A DNA stretch of 64,000 bases, taken from contig NC_027862.1 of assembly GCF_000187245.1 (NCBI RefSeq), positions 248,001 through 312,000 of the forward strand, written 5' to 3'. The notes beneath the pieces were generated by a model. The model was not told the DNA's origin. It made no database searches and saw nothing but the letters and a program-made list of their open reading frames with translations. Position numbers and translations under genes: made by a program. This document shows positions 46,520-56,492 of this stretch, piece after piece (position 1 is the first letter of the stretch; each line of letters starts with the position of its first letter). The stretch is from Ogataea parapolymorpha DL-1 (taxonomy: Eukaryota > Ascomycota > Pichiomycetes > Pichiales > Pichiaceae).

Positions 46520-49500
46520 TCACTGGATATCCAAGGTATTCTTCAATTTCTTGATCAACAGCCAGTCTTCTCTAGGCACCGAGTCTCTGAATGCTGGGTC
46601 TTTCAGAGTGTCGATCGACTTTCTCGTGATCAAAGAGTACAGAGGATCTTTTTCGTCAACATGTCTTCCCCAGGTAGGCTGTTGTCCCGAAGGAGCCTCC
46701 AATCTCATCGCCACACCGGCATTGGTCTGGCCCTTTCTCACAGAGTCTCTTGACTGGTGGTTGACCTCCAAAGAAACAACTTTTCCGAGTGGTAGCGGAG
46801 CGTTTCTGCCAGTAGCAGGATCTGGTTTCACCACACAGATAGGAGTTCCAATTTGCACCATACCTTCCACAACGTCCACACCAATGATCATTGGGTTTCT
46901 CTTGTTGATGATCTGCAAAGTTTTCAGAACACATGGGTGTATAGCATACTGCTGGTTCTCCTTTCTTCTCTCCTCCAGCAATTTCTGTTGGTAGGCGGTG
47001 AACGAGTCGAACAGATGGTAAATGATATCGGCGTTGAAGATGGTGACACCCTGCTCGTTGGCGTATTGTTCAGCCTCTTTGTCGATTTTGACGTCGAAAC
47101 AAAGCATGACCGCATATTCCTTGGCCTTGTCCAACATGGCAGCGGCTTTCATCACATCTCTTTTATAAACAGGACCCAGACCGATAGACATCACCGGGAT
47201 CTTCATGTCTTTGAGGAAGTCCAGCAGGGCTTCCAACGAACCAAGCGTCGAGGCCTGGACTGTGACACCTCTTCCGGAGGAGTCGACAGAATCGAGCAGT
47301 CCCGTCAAATCGTCCATCACTTCATCCATGAGCTCGTCCTCGTCGTCGTCCTCGCCCACAACAAGCAGCCTGGAACCAGCAACCGCTTTTTCCAGGTCGT
47401 TGGCGGCAATCTTCACACCCAAAGCGGCCTTCACCTCTTTGTGATGCACATACTCGGACTTTATACGCAGCTCTCTGGCCGGAGGAGGCGTGAGCAGAGC
47501 TCTGATATTCGTGACAATCGGACCGTTCATACCGCAGAGAACAATTCGGTCTCCTTCTCTCAAGATACCGTTCGAAAGCACCACATCGATGGTGGTTCCG
47601 AGTCCTTCGACAACCTTCACTTCAAGAATGGTAGCCTCCACATGCGTGAGATACTTGAGCTGTTTGCTCATTCTCTTCTGAGTCAGCTCCAGAAGCAACC
47701 ACAGCAAGTCAGGAACACCTTCGCCGCTAACAGCAGAAGTAGGCACAATCGAAACGTATCTGGACAGGTTGTTGTTCTGGAAGTAGAGCTCCGAGTTCAG
47801 TCCCTGTTCGGCCAGCGCAACCTTAATGGCCGTGTATCTGGTCTCAAATTCCTGCTGCACGGCTCTGGTCTGCTTGGCAAACGAGTCACGGAAAGAGTTG
47901 TTAGGAATAGCCTTCCAGTCGTAAAGTCTGTCGATCTTGTTCAGTGCCACCACAAACGGAGCTTTTCTGTCTCTCAGAAGCCTGATGGACTCCAAAGTCT
48001 GCTGTTCCAAACCATGCATGATGTCAATCACCAGAATGGCAATATTACACAGAGAAGAACCTCTCGATCTCAAGTTTGTGAACGACTCGTGACCTGGGGT
48101 ATCGATGATCAGCAAACCTGGAACCTCGTATACCATCTTCTCGTATGGAGCCATGACCGCAGTTTTCTGCTTGATGGCCTCCACAGGGAAGTATGTGGCA
48201 CCGATCTGTTGCGTAATACCACCGGCCTCGCCTCCCTGAACGTTGGTCTGTCTAATCTTGTCCAAAAGCTTGGTTTTACCGGTATCGACGTGACCCAGAA
48301 TACAGCAGATAGGAGAACGCAGATTTGAATCATTGTTGATCTTGCCGTTCTTCTCTGGAGCAGAAGAGCCCTGTTTGCCAGCCTCCACAGCCGTCTCTGA
48401 AATGCCTGTTTGCTCTTTCTGTGCTTGAGGCTCTTGCGATGACTCTTTCTCTGTCTCGTCATCCTGTTGCTCTTCGTCATCCTCGTTCTCTTCTTCGTCA
48501 TCCAAAGCAGCCTCCCAGTCGGCAGCAACGTCCTCGTCGTCATCAAGGGCCATTTTCTCCCAGTCGTCAACCAATTCTTCTTCCTCCTCACCATTTTCGG
48601 CATCCTTCTTTTCGGCAGTCTTAGAGACCTGCTTGGCTTCAACAGCCTTGGCAGCCTCTTCCTCCTCCTGTTGTTTCTTCGAAGGCTTCTTCTTGGAGCC
48701 ATACACAACCTTCTTTGGCTTGGCTGGCTCGGCGGATTGGTTCATAACGCCCGGAACAATGATATTGCTGGCCTGGAGCAGCTGTTGCCTTCTTCTCTCC
48801 TGCATCTGTTTCTCCTGTTTCTGCTTCTTGGTCAGGTACTTGCCCTCTTTTTTGAGCTGCTCCCTCTTGGCTTTTTCCTTTTCTTTCTTCAATCGCTTGG
48901 CTTCTTCCTTGGCCTTCTCCTCCTCCTCAAGACGTTTCTGCTCTTCCTCTTCTCTCAGTCTCTCTTCCTCCTCCAAGCGTCTCTGCTCCTCTTCGGCCTG
49001 TTTTCTGAGCTCCATCTGCTTCTTCAGTGCTGCAATACCAGCAGCCATCTTTTTAGCCTTTTTGGCTCCCTTGTTGGCAGCAGCAGCCTTGTTTTCCTCT
49101 TCCTTCGAGGCAGCTTCCTCTTTGGCTGGCTCTGAAGCTTCAGAGCCAGGTGTTGGAGTAGTCTCCTTGGAATCATCCTTTGGAGCCTGGGCCTTCTTTC
49201 TCTCGGCAAGCTGTTTCTTTCTCAATTTCTCCTTCTCCTTTTTTTCTCTCTCTTTCTCCTTCTTACTCTTGATAATAGGGCCCTTCTGCTGTGGAGCCTG
49301 GGCTTTTTCTTCTTCCTCCTGCTTGGCCTTTGCCTGTTTCTTGTTCTTGGCACGCTTCAAGTTGGATAGGAAATCGTCAGCAAAGTCCTCTGCTGCCGCT
49401 GGAGTTGCCTCCCTGCTAGGTTCCGCGGTCTCGGCCGGGGATGGAGCAGAACCTAATTCTTCGGCTTGGGGCATTTCTGCCTCGAGCTCTTCGTCCAAGT

Positions 49501-49540
49501 AGTCTCCTGCTTTTTGACTCTTCTTTCCCTTCTTCGCCAT
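46520..49540 (-). CDS. FUN12: Translation initiation factor eIF5B
   Basis: 1006 aa (S. cerevisiae 1002). This GTPase joins the 60S subunit to the 48S complex. The N-terminal 410 residues are disordered: Lys/Glu/Arg-rich, with long runs of Glu, Lys and Ala, then an acidic part (about 320-380). The G domain starts near 414 with Gly-His-Val-Asp-Thr-Gly-Lys-Thr, followed by Gly-Ile-Thr-Gln-Gln-Ile-Gly (switch I), Asp-Thr-Pro-Gly-His (G3) and Asn-Lys-Ile-Asp (G4). Domains II-IV complete the protein. It is divergent from RBG1, as also in S. cerevisiae. Confidence 0.97.
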   Translation of the reverse strand: MAKKGKKSQKAGDYLDEELEAEMPQAEELGSAPSPAETAEPSREATPAAAEDFADDFLSNLKRAKNKKQAKAKQEEEEKAQAPQQKGPIIKSKKEKEREKKEKEKLRKKQLAERKKAQAPKDDSKETTPTPGSEASEPAKEEAASKEEENKAAAANKGAKKAKKMAAGIAALKKQMELRKQAEEEQRRLEEEERLREEEEQKRLEEEEKAKEEAKRLKKEKEKAKREQLKKEGKYLTKKQKQEKQMQERRRQQLLQASNIIVPGVMNQSAEPAKPKKVVYGSKKKPSKKQQEEEEAAKAVEAKQVSKTAEKKDAENGEEEEELVDDWEKMALDDDEDVAADWEAALDDEEENEDDEEQQDDETEKESSQEPQAQKEQTGISETAVEAGKQGSSAPEKNGKINNDSNLRSPICCILGHVDTGKTKLLDKIRQTNVQGGEAGGITQQIGATYFPVEAIKQKTAVMAPYEKMVYEVPGLLIIDTPGHESFTNLRSRGSSLCNIAILVIDIMHGLEQQTLESIRLLRDRKAPFVVALNKIDRLYDWKAIPNNSFRDSFAKQTRAVQQEFETRYTAIKVALAEQGLNSELYFQNNNLSRYVSIVPTSAVSGEGVPDLLWLLLELTQKRMSKQLKYLTHVEATILEVKVVEGLGTTIDVVLSNGILREGDRIVLCGMNGPIVTNIRALLTPPPARELRIKSEYVHHKEVKAALGVKIAANDLEKAVAGSRLLVVGEDDDEDELMDEVMDDLTGLLDSVDSSGRGVTVQASTLGSLEALLDFLKDMKIPVMSIGLGPVYKRDVMKAAAMLDKAKEYAVMLCFDVKIDKEAEQYANEQGVTIFNADIIYHLFDSFTAYQQKLLEERRKENQQYAIHPCVLKTLQIINKRNPMIIGVDVVEGMVQIGTPICVVKPDPATGRNAPLPLGKVVSLEVNHQSRDSVRKGQTNAGVAMRLEAPSGQQPTWGRHVDEKDPLYSLITRKSIDTLKDPAFRDSVPREDWLLIKKLKNTLDIQ

Positions 49541-49861
49541 TTTGATGGTGTTGTTTGTTGTATCTGTTTAATGAATGTATTTGACTAGATCAGATCTGTC
49601 CGAACATACGAGAGGCGCAATTTTGTAAAGATGTATGCTCATCCGTTTGCCTCTGCAAAATTTATACAGTAAACTGCAGGTGGTGAGTCAGTTATAGTAC
49701 AATACAGGGGGATAAGGTCCTGTATCACAAGCGTTTGGTTTAGAATGACACTTTAATTTTACAGAAGGGCTAAAAAATTTTCAGGAGACACCACAGACCA
49801 CACCGTCGCGTCGCCAATATTTAGTAGAAAAAAATTATTATATCCATCATCTTTGTTCATC
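49541..49861. promoter_or_regulatory. Divergent promoter FUN12/RBG1
   Basis: 321 bp with no gene. TGAGTCA, a Gcn4-type heptamer, is at 49684-49690, 144 bp from the FUN12 ATG and 172 bp from the RBG1 ATG. Otherwise nothing recognisable is seen beyond AT-rich tracts near the starts. Confidence 0.5.
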
Positions 49862-50962
49862 ATGACTACCGTCGAGAAAATCAAGGCCATCGAGGAGGAG
49901 ATGGCCAGAACGCAGAAGAATAAGGCCACCGAGAAGCATTTGGGTATGCTGAAGGCCAAGCTCGCCAAGCTAAAGAACGAGCTACTGAAGGATGCCAACT
50001 CTGGCGGAGGCGGAGGAGGACCAGGGTTCGACGTCAAGAAAACAGGAGAAACCATAGGATTCATTGGATTCCCATCCGTCGGTAAAAGTACTTTACTATC
50101 GAAACTCACAGGAACACACTCAGAGGCAGCAGCATACGAATTTACCACGCTTACCACGGTCCCAGGTGTTATTAGATATAAGGGAGCCAAGATCCAGATG
50201 CTGGATCTTCCTGGTATCATCGAAGGCGCCAAGGACGGCCGTGGTAGAGGTAAACAGGTTATTGCGGTGGCGCGGTCTTGTGACCTCATCTTCATTGTGC
50301 TGGACGTGAACAAGCCTTTGCAGCATAAAAAAATTATAGAGAGCGAGCTGGAAGGTTTTGGTATACGTTTGAACCAGTCACCGCCAGACATTTTGCTCAA
50401 GAAGAAAGAGAAGGGAGGAATCAATATCACAAGCACCGTGCCATTGACTAAGATCGACCACGACGAGATCAAGGCAGTGTTGCAGGAGTACAGAATGAAC
50501 TCGTGCGACGTCCAGTTCCGTTGCGATGCCACCGTCGACGACTTAATTGACGTCATCGAGGCCAAGAATAGAAGATACATCCCGGCTATCTACGTGCTGA
50601 ACAAAATCGACTCGTTCTCCATCGAAGAGTTGGACCTGCTTTACCGAATCCCCAACGCCGTTCCTATCTCTTCGGGGAGCGGCTGGAATTTGGACGAGCT
50701 GCTAGAAATGATGTGGGACAGACTCAAGCTTGTGCGGGTCTACACCAAACCAAAGGGTAAGCTGCCAGACTTTAACGATCCGGTGGTGCTTCGGGCCGGC
50801 AAATGCACGGTAGAGGATTTCTGTAATAAGATTCACAAGTCTCTGGTCGACGATTTCCGGTCGGCTCTTGTTTTTGGCACGAGCGTGAAGCACCAGCCGC
50901 AGTACGTGGGACTGAGCCACGTGCTGGAGGACGAGGACGTCATTACGATTTTGAAGAAATGA
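49862..50962 (+). CDS. RBG1: Ribosome-associated DRG-family GTPase Rbg1
   Basis: 366 aa from the ATG at 49862 (S. cerevisiae 369). Rbg1 with Tma46 binds translating ribosomes. The N-terminal helix-turn-helix region is charged. A Gly-rich loop lies near 47-53. G1 Gly-Phe-Pro-Ser-Val-Gly-Lys-Ser-Thr is at about 66-74. G3 Asp-Leu-Pro-Gly-Ile-Ile-Glu-Gly-Ala follows near 115, and G4 Asn-Lys-Ile-Asp near 247. The C-terminal TGS domain (about 290-366) ends in the Glu-Asp-Val-Ile-Thr-Ile signature. The paralogue Rbg2 differs in sequence; adjacency to FUN12 supports RBG1. Confidence 0.95.
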   Translation: MTTVEKIKAIEEEMARTQKNKATEKHLGMLKAKLAKLKNELLKDANSGGGGGGPGFDVKKTGETIGFIGFPSVGKSTLLSKLTGTHSEAAAYEFTTLTTVPGVIRYKGAKIQMLDLPGIIEGAKDGRGRGKQVIAVARSCDLIFIVLDVNKPLQHKKIIESELEGFGIRLNQSPPDILLKKKEKGGINITSTVPLTKIDHDEIKAVLQEYRMNSCDVQFRCDATVDDLIDVIEAKNRRYIPAIYVLNKIDSFSIEELDLLYRIPNAVPISSGSGWNLDELLEMMWDRLKLVRVYTKPKGKLPDFNDPVVLRAGKCTVEDFCNKIHKSLVDDFRSALVFGTSVKHQPQYVGLSHVLEDEDVITILKK

Positions 50963-50999
50963 TCATTCAGGAATCTATGTATAAAAGGGAGTTGCTGTT

Positions 51000-51557
51000 T
51001 TAAATATAGTAGGCCGCTAGCAGAAATGTGAGGATGAAGGTGATGTTGAAACTTGGTTTTTCGAAAATCATCTGTCTGACGTCAATTAAATGGGAGCCCA
51101 TTTTAATGTAGCGAGTCCAAGGAATAGTAACGATTCCCCTTGAATTAAGGAACTGGACGCCGAGGTAGAAACTAAGGGATAAAAACACGAAAATAGAGCT
51201 CAATTTGCCCACCACCATGCCGCAGACTAGGCCACACATCGATCCGATGGACAGCTCCTGGTAGTCCAGCTTCCCTCCAAGAGATTTGTCATATTGAGGT
51301 TTCTGGGCGATGTCCTGAGCGGTACTTTCGAGCTGGAGCCGTTTTTGGTCGCCAAATGCCACCTCGTTCTTGATTTGGTTGTGATAAAGCCAGTAGCTCG
51401 AGATACCGAGCACGCCTAGCGAAACACCCAGTTTGGGCGCCAGCGGCCTGGCCATTGGTCTGGCCAACTGGTTAGAAATGAACCTGGTCCTAGGGACGGC
51501 CTTGGAAACGAAATTGGTCGTAATTGGGCTTGGTCTGAGTAGAAGTCTGGAAAACAT
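51000..51557 (-). CDS. FUN14: FUN14-family mitochondrial outer-membrane protein
   Basis: 185 aa (S. cerevisiae 198). Fun14 is a small integral mitochondrial protein; human FUNDC1 is a mitophagy receptor. The N-terminal 35 residues are Arg-rich and lack acidic residues, like a targeting signal. A first hydrophobic segment lies at about 42-58, then the FUN14 domain with Gly-Ser-Met-Cys-Gly-Leu-Val-Cys-Gly near 105 and two more hydrophobic segments at about 120-140 and 170-185. No LC3-type Tyr/Trp-x-x-Leu sorting motif is obvious at the N-terminus. It converges on RBG1. Confidence 0.85.
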   Translation of the reverse strand: MFSRLLLRPSPITTNFVSKAVPRTRFISNQLARPMARPLAPKLGVSLGVLGISSYWLYHNQIKNEVAFGDQKRLQLESTAQDIAQKPQYDKSLGGKLDYQELSIGSMCGLVCGMVVGKLSSIFVFLSLSFYLGVQFLNSRGIVTIPWTRYIKMGSHLIDVRQMIFEKPSFNITFILTFLLAAYYI

Positions 51558-51648
51558 TAGTGGAGAGAAATGTTCTGCTAGTTATACATAATTAATTGCT
51601 ACCGCGCCCGACTTTTTATTCGATATAAATAATTTGTCATATTTTCAC

Positions 51649-52701
51649 TTACTTCAAAAAAATGTCACTGATAACAGGTCTGTGGTCCGAGAGATAATAC
51701 GAGTCGTCGTACCAATTTTCGCCAACCTTGTATCTGATAGCCTCCCAGTTGCTCGTGTTGCTGCCGAACTGGAAGTCGATCCTGCTAAAGGAGTCGACGT
51801 CATTCTTAAAACCGGTGAAAGTAGCGAGATTTCCAAGCCTGTTCTCGACAGGAGTTGCCTCGATCAAATCCAGGAACTCAAAGCCGGAACCCGAATGGTT
51901 GTATTTGGAGACGAATGTCGAATTCAGCCTGTCTATAGGAAACTCCAACCTCCCCGTAGTGATCTTGTACGCTCCGTTGGTTTCTCCGCTGACCTGGGAA
52001 TTGAAGTCTCCGACCAGGAACACCGGGGCCTTTTTCGTTTCCTGCTCGTATGCCGCTCTGTACTTGATCAGCGCTGCACCCAGCCGTCTCTGGTCGTCCG
52101 ACTGGTCGTCAAGATGCGCATTGATCACCACAAATTTGGTACCTCCTTTGTTGGTCTGAAAATAGCCAACGGTGCAAGAGCGGTAGGAGCCGGCGCCAGG
52201 ATACTTCGAGGGCTCAAATGGCTCATCGCTCAGCCAGAATGTGTCGTTTGAAAGCAGCTTAATAGACTCTGGGTTGTAGAAAATCGCCTGGTATTCGCCC
52301 GCCTGCGCTCCGTCGTCCCTGCCCACACCGATATACGGCATGTCCAGGAGCTCCTTTAAGTCTTCAACTTGTCTATGGAGGCCCTCATTGACGGTAAACA
52401 GATCCACTTCGTTGAACAGGACCTCATTTTTGATGCCGATCCTGCGTGTCGACCATGGTTGCTCCGTGTCATCGGAGTAATACTTAGTCTGTGTGTCAAT
52501 AGGAACGGTCTTGTTTAGAGCCGCAATTGTCTCGTCGACGGTGATATCGTTTGGCATGGAGTCGTATCTCAGATTCCAGCTCTGAATTCTAATTGTCCAG
52601 CCTGCCTGTGTAGAGCGGGGATAAACCATGATTAGCACAGCTATCAAGAAAATGAGAGCAAGTATTTTGACTCTAGCAGTAGAATTGGCAGTGGTGATCA
52701 T
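51649..52701 (-). CDS. Signal-anchored endonuclease/exonuclease/phosphatase-family protein
   Basis: 350 aa. A hydrophobic segment at about 12-28 acts as signal peptide or anchor; several Asn-x-Ser/Thr sites (for example near 9, 65, 85 and 260) fit a secretory-pathway protein. The EEP fold motifs are visible: Ser-Trp-Asn-Leu-Arg at about 40-44, Glu in Val-Asn-Glu-Gly near 110, Asn-Ala-His-Leu-Asp-Asp near 205, Gly-Asp-Phe-Asn-Ser near 240 and Ser-Asp-His-Arg-Pro-Val near the end. The catalytic His, Asp and Asn are thus all present. The substrate is unknown: nuclease, phosphatase and phosphodiesterase activities all occur in the fold. I know of no clear S. cerevisiae counterpart. Confidence 0.8.
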   Translation of the reverse strand: MITTANSTARVKILALIFLIAVLIMVYPRSTQAGWTIRIQSWNLRYDSMPNDITVDETIAALNKTVPIDTQTKYYSDDTEQPWSTRRIGIKNEVLFNEVDLFTVNEGLHRQVEDLKELLDMPYIGVGRDDGAQAGEYQAIFYNPESIKLLSNDTFWLSDEPFEPSKYPGAGSYRSCTVGYFQTNKGGTKFVVINAHLDDQSDDQRRLGAALIKYRAAYEQETKKAPVFLVGDFNSQVSGETNGAYKITTGRLEFPIDRLNSTFVSKYNHSGSGFEFLDLIEATPVENRLGNLATFTGFKNDVDSFSRIDFQFGSNTSNWEAIRYKVGENWYDDSYYLSDHRPVISDIFLK

Positions 52702-52839
52702 TTTGCTTCATGGGCCATCTGTGTTTATATAGTGCATCAGTGAGCGCTGATTGTCTCTTTACCCCCTTGCAAGGCAATATGGTTGCACGTTTTCCGACAC
52801 GATTAAAAAGATAATTTTGTTTTTTTGTTCAAAAAAATC

Positions 52840-52851
52840 TTCCACGTGGAA
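52840..52851. promoter_or_regulatory. CACGTG palindrome upstream of COG4
   Basis: TTCCACGTGGAA is a perfect 12-bp palindrome 63-74 bp before the COG4 ATG and about 140 bp from the EEP gene start. The core is the Cbf1/bHLH site. Which of the two divergent genes it serves is open. Confidence 0.5.
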
Positions 52852-52913
52852 ATCTTCATCTCTAGCCCCATTTGGGAACACAGCGGGACGCCACACGGGC
52901 TTCTACTTGCACA

Positions 52914-55631
52914 ATGAGCACACAGACCACGGCATATTCGGACACGAAAGCCGGAACAGCCTCTTCGTCCGTCCAGAAGGTGTCCAACGGCCAGGACATA
53001 ACAGCCGCATCGGTACCCTCTAAAGAAGAAATACAGCTGGAGTTGCTGAAACTGGAGAAGTCGTTACAGCAGGCAACGTCTCTGCACCAGCTAGTGAGAC
53101 TACTAGGGCAGATTGACTCGAAACAGCAGCAACTAGACTACATTCTTCACAGATTCACAAACAAACGGTATGTGGCCCACGGCTCGTCGATTCGCGCGTT
53201 GGAGATCAGCAGAGTGGAGCTGTCGACCACGCTAAGCCATTCTCGATCGCTCAAGAAAATTATGGAGAACGCGTCGGCGCTGAGCTCGAAAATCACCGAG
53301 AGAGTGAGACTGCTCGACTCGGAAAAATCAAAAATCAAGGCTACCAAGGATTACGTGGAAAATGTCAGAACATTGAAGTACGAGGTTCAAAAAGCGGACG
53401 CAGCAATCAAACAGCAGGACTGGCTCGTAGCGGCCTCATCGATCAACGCCGTCCGTAACCTCCCTCCTGGTCTGATTAACGACGAGTTTGTCGAATTTAT
53501 TGTCCCCACTAGCGACCTGCCTGAGATGCCGAGCGTCCTGCTTGATTCTTGGATTTCAGAGCTGAACAATATATTTCTGAGCGAGTTTAACGAGGCTGCT
53601 GCCAAGAGGGATGTGCAGAGGCTCACCTATTTCTTTCAACTGTTCCCCCTCATCGGCAAGAGCGACGTCGGGCTCAGCTGCTACTCGAGATTTATTTGCA
53701 ATATTATAAGCGACCAATCAAGGACCAATTTGAGAAGCGTGCAAGGAAAGGACGTGCATTCGAGCTTCTATGCGCAGGTATTGTTCCAGCTGTACCAAAC
53801 CATTGCCGATATTGTTCACCAGCATTCGCGCATCATCACCAAATACTACGGGAAAAATGTGCTCCCGAAAGTTCTGAGCGCAATACAGACGGAATGTGAT
53901 CTTCAGAGCGGCCTGATTTTTGACACCTTCTGGGATGCAAAAAACCTGGATAGAGCGATCAGCGATATCACTAACTACGGGTATCCGATTCTTGTCGGGT
54001 CGATTCTGAGGAATATTCAGACAGACGAGGAATTACAGGACGACAATGTGGTCATTTCTCTTGCTGAGGTTTCAAGTCTGATCGACGAGCTTTCTGCAAT
54101 GCTGAATCATTGGGCAATGTACTGCAAGTTTTTTGTCGTCTCCTGGAACGACGCCAGCGACACAGCTAACCACGCGGACGCTGTTTATCCGCAGCCTTTG
54201 CTGTTGAGTACGTTCATGGAAAAAATTCACAAAAAAATCACCAGAAGCTTTGACCAGCTCTGCACGTTTGCCATCAGAAGAACTATAGAAAAGGCGTTTC
54301 TTCTAGAAAACCTCCCCGACATTACTCCACAGCTCCAGCTCTGTGTGAGATACCTAGCATTAGTCACAAAGGCCAACGCATCCACCAATCAGTCACTACT
54401 CTCCCTAACTCCAGAGGACCCGCCAGTAACATCGATGGTCGAAGATATCACCATCTCGTTGAACCTGATCATGTTGCAGACTATCACCACTGGAGAATTT
54501 TTCACGATCAAAAACATGATGTCCAACACGAGGAGAATTCTCGAGAACGACTTCCTTAATATCATGAAGAAGAAACTTACCGATTCGCAGCCTAGAGCAA
54601 ACTCAGTCTTGCTCACGCCTCAAGCTATCCAGTCTTTGCATGCCAATAGCCGGACAAGTCTGCCTATCAACCAAAAGGGAGGCTCTTCGAATCTCATGAC
54701 TCCCAGAAGCGGCACTCCGCCAATCGGAGGGAAGGACATTAATTCTGGAAACCTGTTCATGAAAAGTGCTACTTCCGCATTGAACGCAGCCATGAACTTG
54801 AGCGGTGTTGAGACAGAGACGTCAGACAAGTTGCAACAATTTGTCATTGTGCTTAACTCGATCAGCGTTTTCCAACAGTATTTGGACAAATTGTCTAAGA
54901 ATTTGGTGACGAAGCTCGAAAACGACAATCTCTTGATCGTGGACGATCAGGAGTTTAGTCAAGTCCGCGCATCCATGGAAAGGGACCCTAACACGGATAT
55001 ACAGCTTCGTGTGGATCTTAACAACCGCGAGGGGACCGAAGATAATCCGTCAGTTAGAGACAGGCTGAAATCGGTGGTGACGACGTTGAGCACATCCTTC
55101 ATCGAAAAATCAGACGTTGTGCTCAAAGAGAACATAAAGACAATTTTCAACCAGAATTTCCGGTTCAAGCTGAGCAGAATGGTCAACGATGTGCTGAAAG
55201 AGACCGACTATCTGATCTCCTCCGATATTCTGGCTCTGAGCTCAACTTCGGAGGTCATGGTCAACTTCATCAGGGAATGGAACTCGTTGATCATTCCGTA
55301 TCTCACCATATTCACCAGAGCGAACTTCCAAGTCTTGCTACAACTGGTGGTGCAGAATTTGGCGTCGGCAATGGAAAATAAAATTTGGTCCATGGAGAGA
55401 AAATGCAACGAATTGGGAGCAGCAAAGCTGGAAAAAGACGTGTCAACCATTATCAGCGAGGTCACGAAGTACGACTACAGTCTACGGGACAATTTCATCC
55501 GGATCACCCAGATAGTCATGATGCTGGGGCTGGACGACGACGACGAGGTGGAGGAACTTAACGATCTCGAATGGGCCCTGACTCCCGCAGAGCGCAGCAG
55601 GGCAAGAAATTTAAGAATAGATAGAAAATAA
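52914..55631 (+). CDS. COG4: Conserved oligomeric Golgi complex subunit 4
   Basis: 905 aa from the ATG at 52914; the upstream extension starts at a TTG. Cog4 belongs to lobe A of the COG tether for retrograde Golgi traffic. The N-terminus (about 40-190) is coiled coil, with the signature Leu-Asp-Tyr-Ile-Leu-His-Arg-Phe near 82. The rest is long helical-bundle sequence, ending with an acidic run (Asp-Asp-Asp-Asp-Glu-Val-Glu-Glu-Leu) near 880. It converges on YTH1 with a 26-bp gap; in S. cerevisiae COG4 and YTH1 are also close neighbours. Confidence 0.88.
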   Translation: MSTQTTAYSDTKAGTASSSVQKVSNGQDITAASVPSKEEIQLELLKLEKSLQQATSLHQLVRLLGQIDSKQQQLDYILHRFTNKRYVAHGSSIRALEISRVELSTTLSHSRSLKKIMENASALSSKITERVRLLDSEKSKIKATKDYVENVRTLKYEVQKADAAIKQQDWLVAASSINAVRNLPPGLINDEFVEFIVPTSDLPEMPSVLLDSWISELNNIFLSEFNEAAAKRDVQRLTYFFQLFPLIGKSDVGLSCYSRFICNIISDQSRTNLRSVQGKDVHSSFYAQVLFQLYQTIADIVHQHSRIITKYYGKNVLPKVLSAIQTECDLQSGLIFDTFWDAKNLDRAISDITNYGYPILVGSILRNIQTDEELQDDNVVISLAEVSSLIDELSAMLNHWAMYCKFFVVSWNDASDTANHADAVYPQPLLLSTFMEKIHKKITRSFDQLCTFAIRRTIEKAFLLENLPDITPQLQLCVRYLALVTKANASTNQSLLSLTPEDPPVTSMVEDITISLNLIMLQTITTGEFFTIKNMMSNTRRILENDFLNIMKKKLTDSQPRANSVLLTPQAIQSLHANSRTSLPINQKGGSSNLMTPRSGTPPIGGKDINSGNLFMKSATSALNAAMNLSGVETETSDKLQQFVIVLNSISVFQQYLDKLSKNLVTKLENDNLLIVDDQEFSQVRASMERDPNTDIQLRVDLNNREGTEDNPSVRDRLKSVVTTLSTSFIEKSDVVLKENIKTIFNQNFRFKLSRMVNDVLKETDYLISSDILALSSTSEVMVNFIREWNSLIIPYLTIFTRANFQVLLQLVVQNLASAMENKIWSMERKCNELGAAKLEKDVSTIISEVTKYDYSLRDNFIRITQIVMMLGLDDDDEVEELNDLEWALTPAERSRARNLRIDRK

Positions 55632-55657
55632 TGTAATATTGTACAATGCTATATGCT

Positions 55658-56362
55658 CTATATTTGCAATCCGTCGTGATTGTCCGTCTTTTCCGCCTCG
55701 CGTTGTTGCTGTTCGAGCTTGGCCTTCCGTCCCGCAATGATCTGTTCGTCTGTTCGTATCTTGAAGCGGCCTTGAATCATGGCTGGGTTGAACTTTGGAT
55801 GGCTCAGCTCGCACTCAGGGCCCTTGGGACAAAATCCGGTAAGATACAGCGGACACATGACTTTGCGAACATGTCTTCTCTGGCATTTGGGCCCGTCTGG
55901 ACAGTATCCCAGGTTCGAGTAGTTGTAACATTCAGCGATCTTCGATTGCGGGTCAACGTGGAGGTAAATGCACTCCGGCGACTGTGTGCACACTCCGTTC
56001 TGCGAGTAGTACGCGCACTCGGGCATACGTTGGAGGTTATATTCGTGCAAAAAGTCGCAATCGTCGCCCATCTTGCACAGTCCCCGCAGCCAGTACTTGC
56101 ACACGATCTTGTTGTTAAATATCTTGGAAGGGTGCTTATTTTCGCAGTCGTTGCCGTTGGGACACTTTCCCGACTGCAGCCAAAATTCGCAGATCGGTCT
56201 GTCTGGGTTGAGGCCAAAACCGTACTGTCTGCGCAAATAGGGCTCAAACTTGAAAGTTGCCTTGTCAGACCCCACGTTAAACATCCCCAACGCAGGCATC
56301 ATCCCCAGCGGCGGCATTATTGGCGGCGCCAGGGGCATTGACGGGTTCTGAGACGACGCCAT
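55658..56362 (-). CDS. YTH1: mRNA 3'-end processing zinc finger protein Yth1 (CPSF30)
   Basis: 234 aa (S. cerevisiae 208). Yth1 binds the polyadenylation signal as part of the cleavage and polyadenylation factor. Five CCCH zinc fingers lie in a row at about 58-200, each Cys-x7-8-Cys-x5-Cys-x3-His, for example Cys-Lys-Tyr-Trp ... Cys-Lys-Met-Gly-Asp-Asp-Cys-Asp-Phe-Leu-His. The N-terminus is Met/Pro/Leu-rich. The C-terminus is Arg/Gln/Glu-rich. No zinc knuckle follows, as in yeast rather than human CPSF30. Confidence 0.96.
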   Translation of the reverse strand: MASSQNPSMPLAPPIMPPLGMMPALGMFNVGSDKATFKFEPYLRRQYGFGLNPDRPICEFWLQSGKCPNGNDCENKHPSKIFNNKIVCKYWLRGLCKMGDDCDFLHEYNLQRMPECAYYSQNGVCTQSPECIYLHVDPQSKIAECYNYSNLGYCPDGPKCQRRHVRKVMCPLYLTGFCPKGPECELSHPKFNPAMIQGRFKIRTDEQIIAGRKAKLEQQQREAEKTDNHDGLQI

Positions 56363-56492
56363 TAATGATTAGAAATAAAATATATATATTTATTTCATTT
56401 TCGCCATTTAACCAGGGTCGTGCAAAACGCAAACTTTATAACCGTACTATACACCGTATCCAATATACACTCGCACAGAACTCCTGCTCCAG

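Noticed and set aside
46853..48328. 491-codon plus-strand frame antisense to FUN12
   Set aside because: It is a shadow of the biased codons of FUN12: the opposite frame has clear eIF5B motifs, while this one has none.
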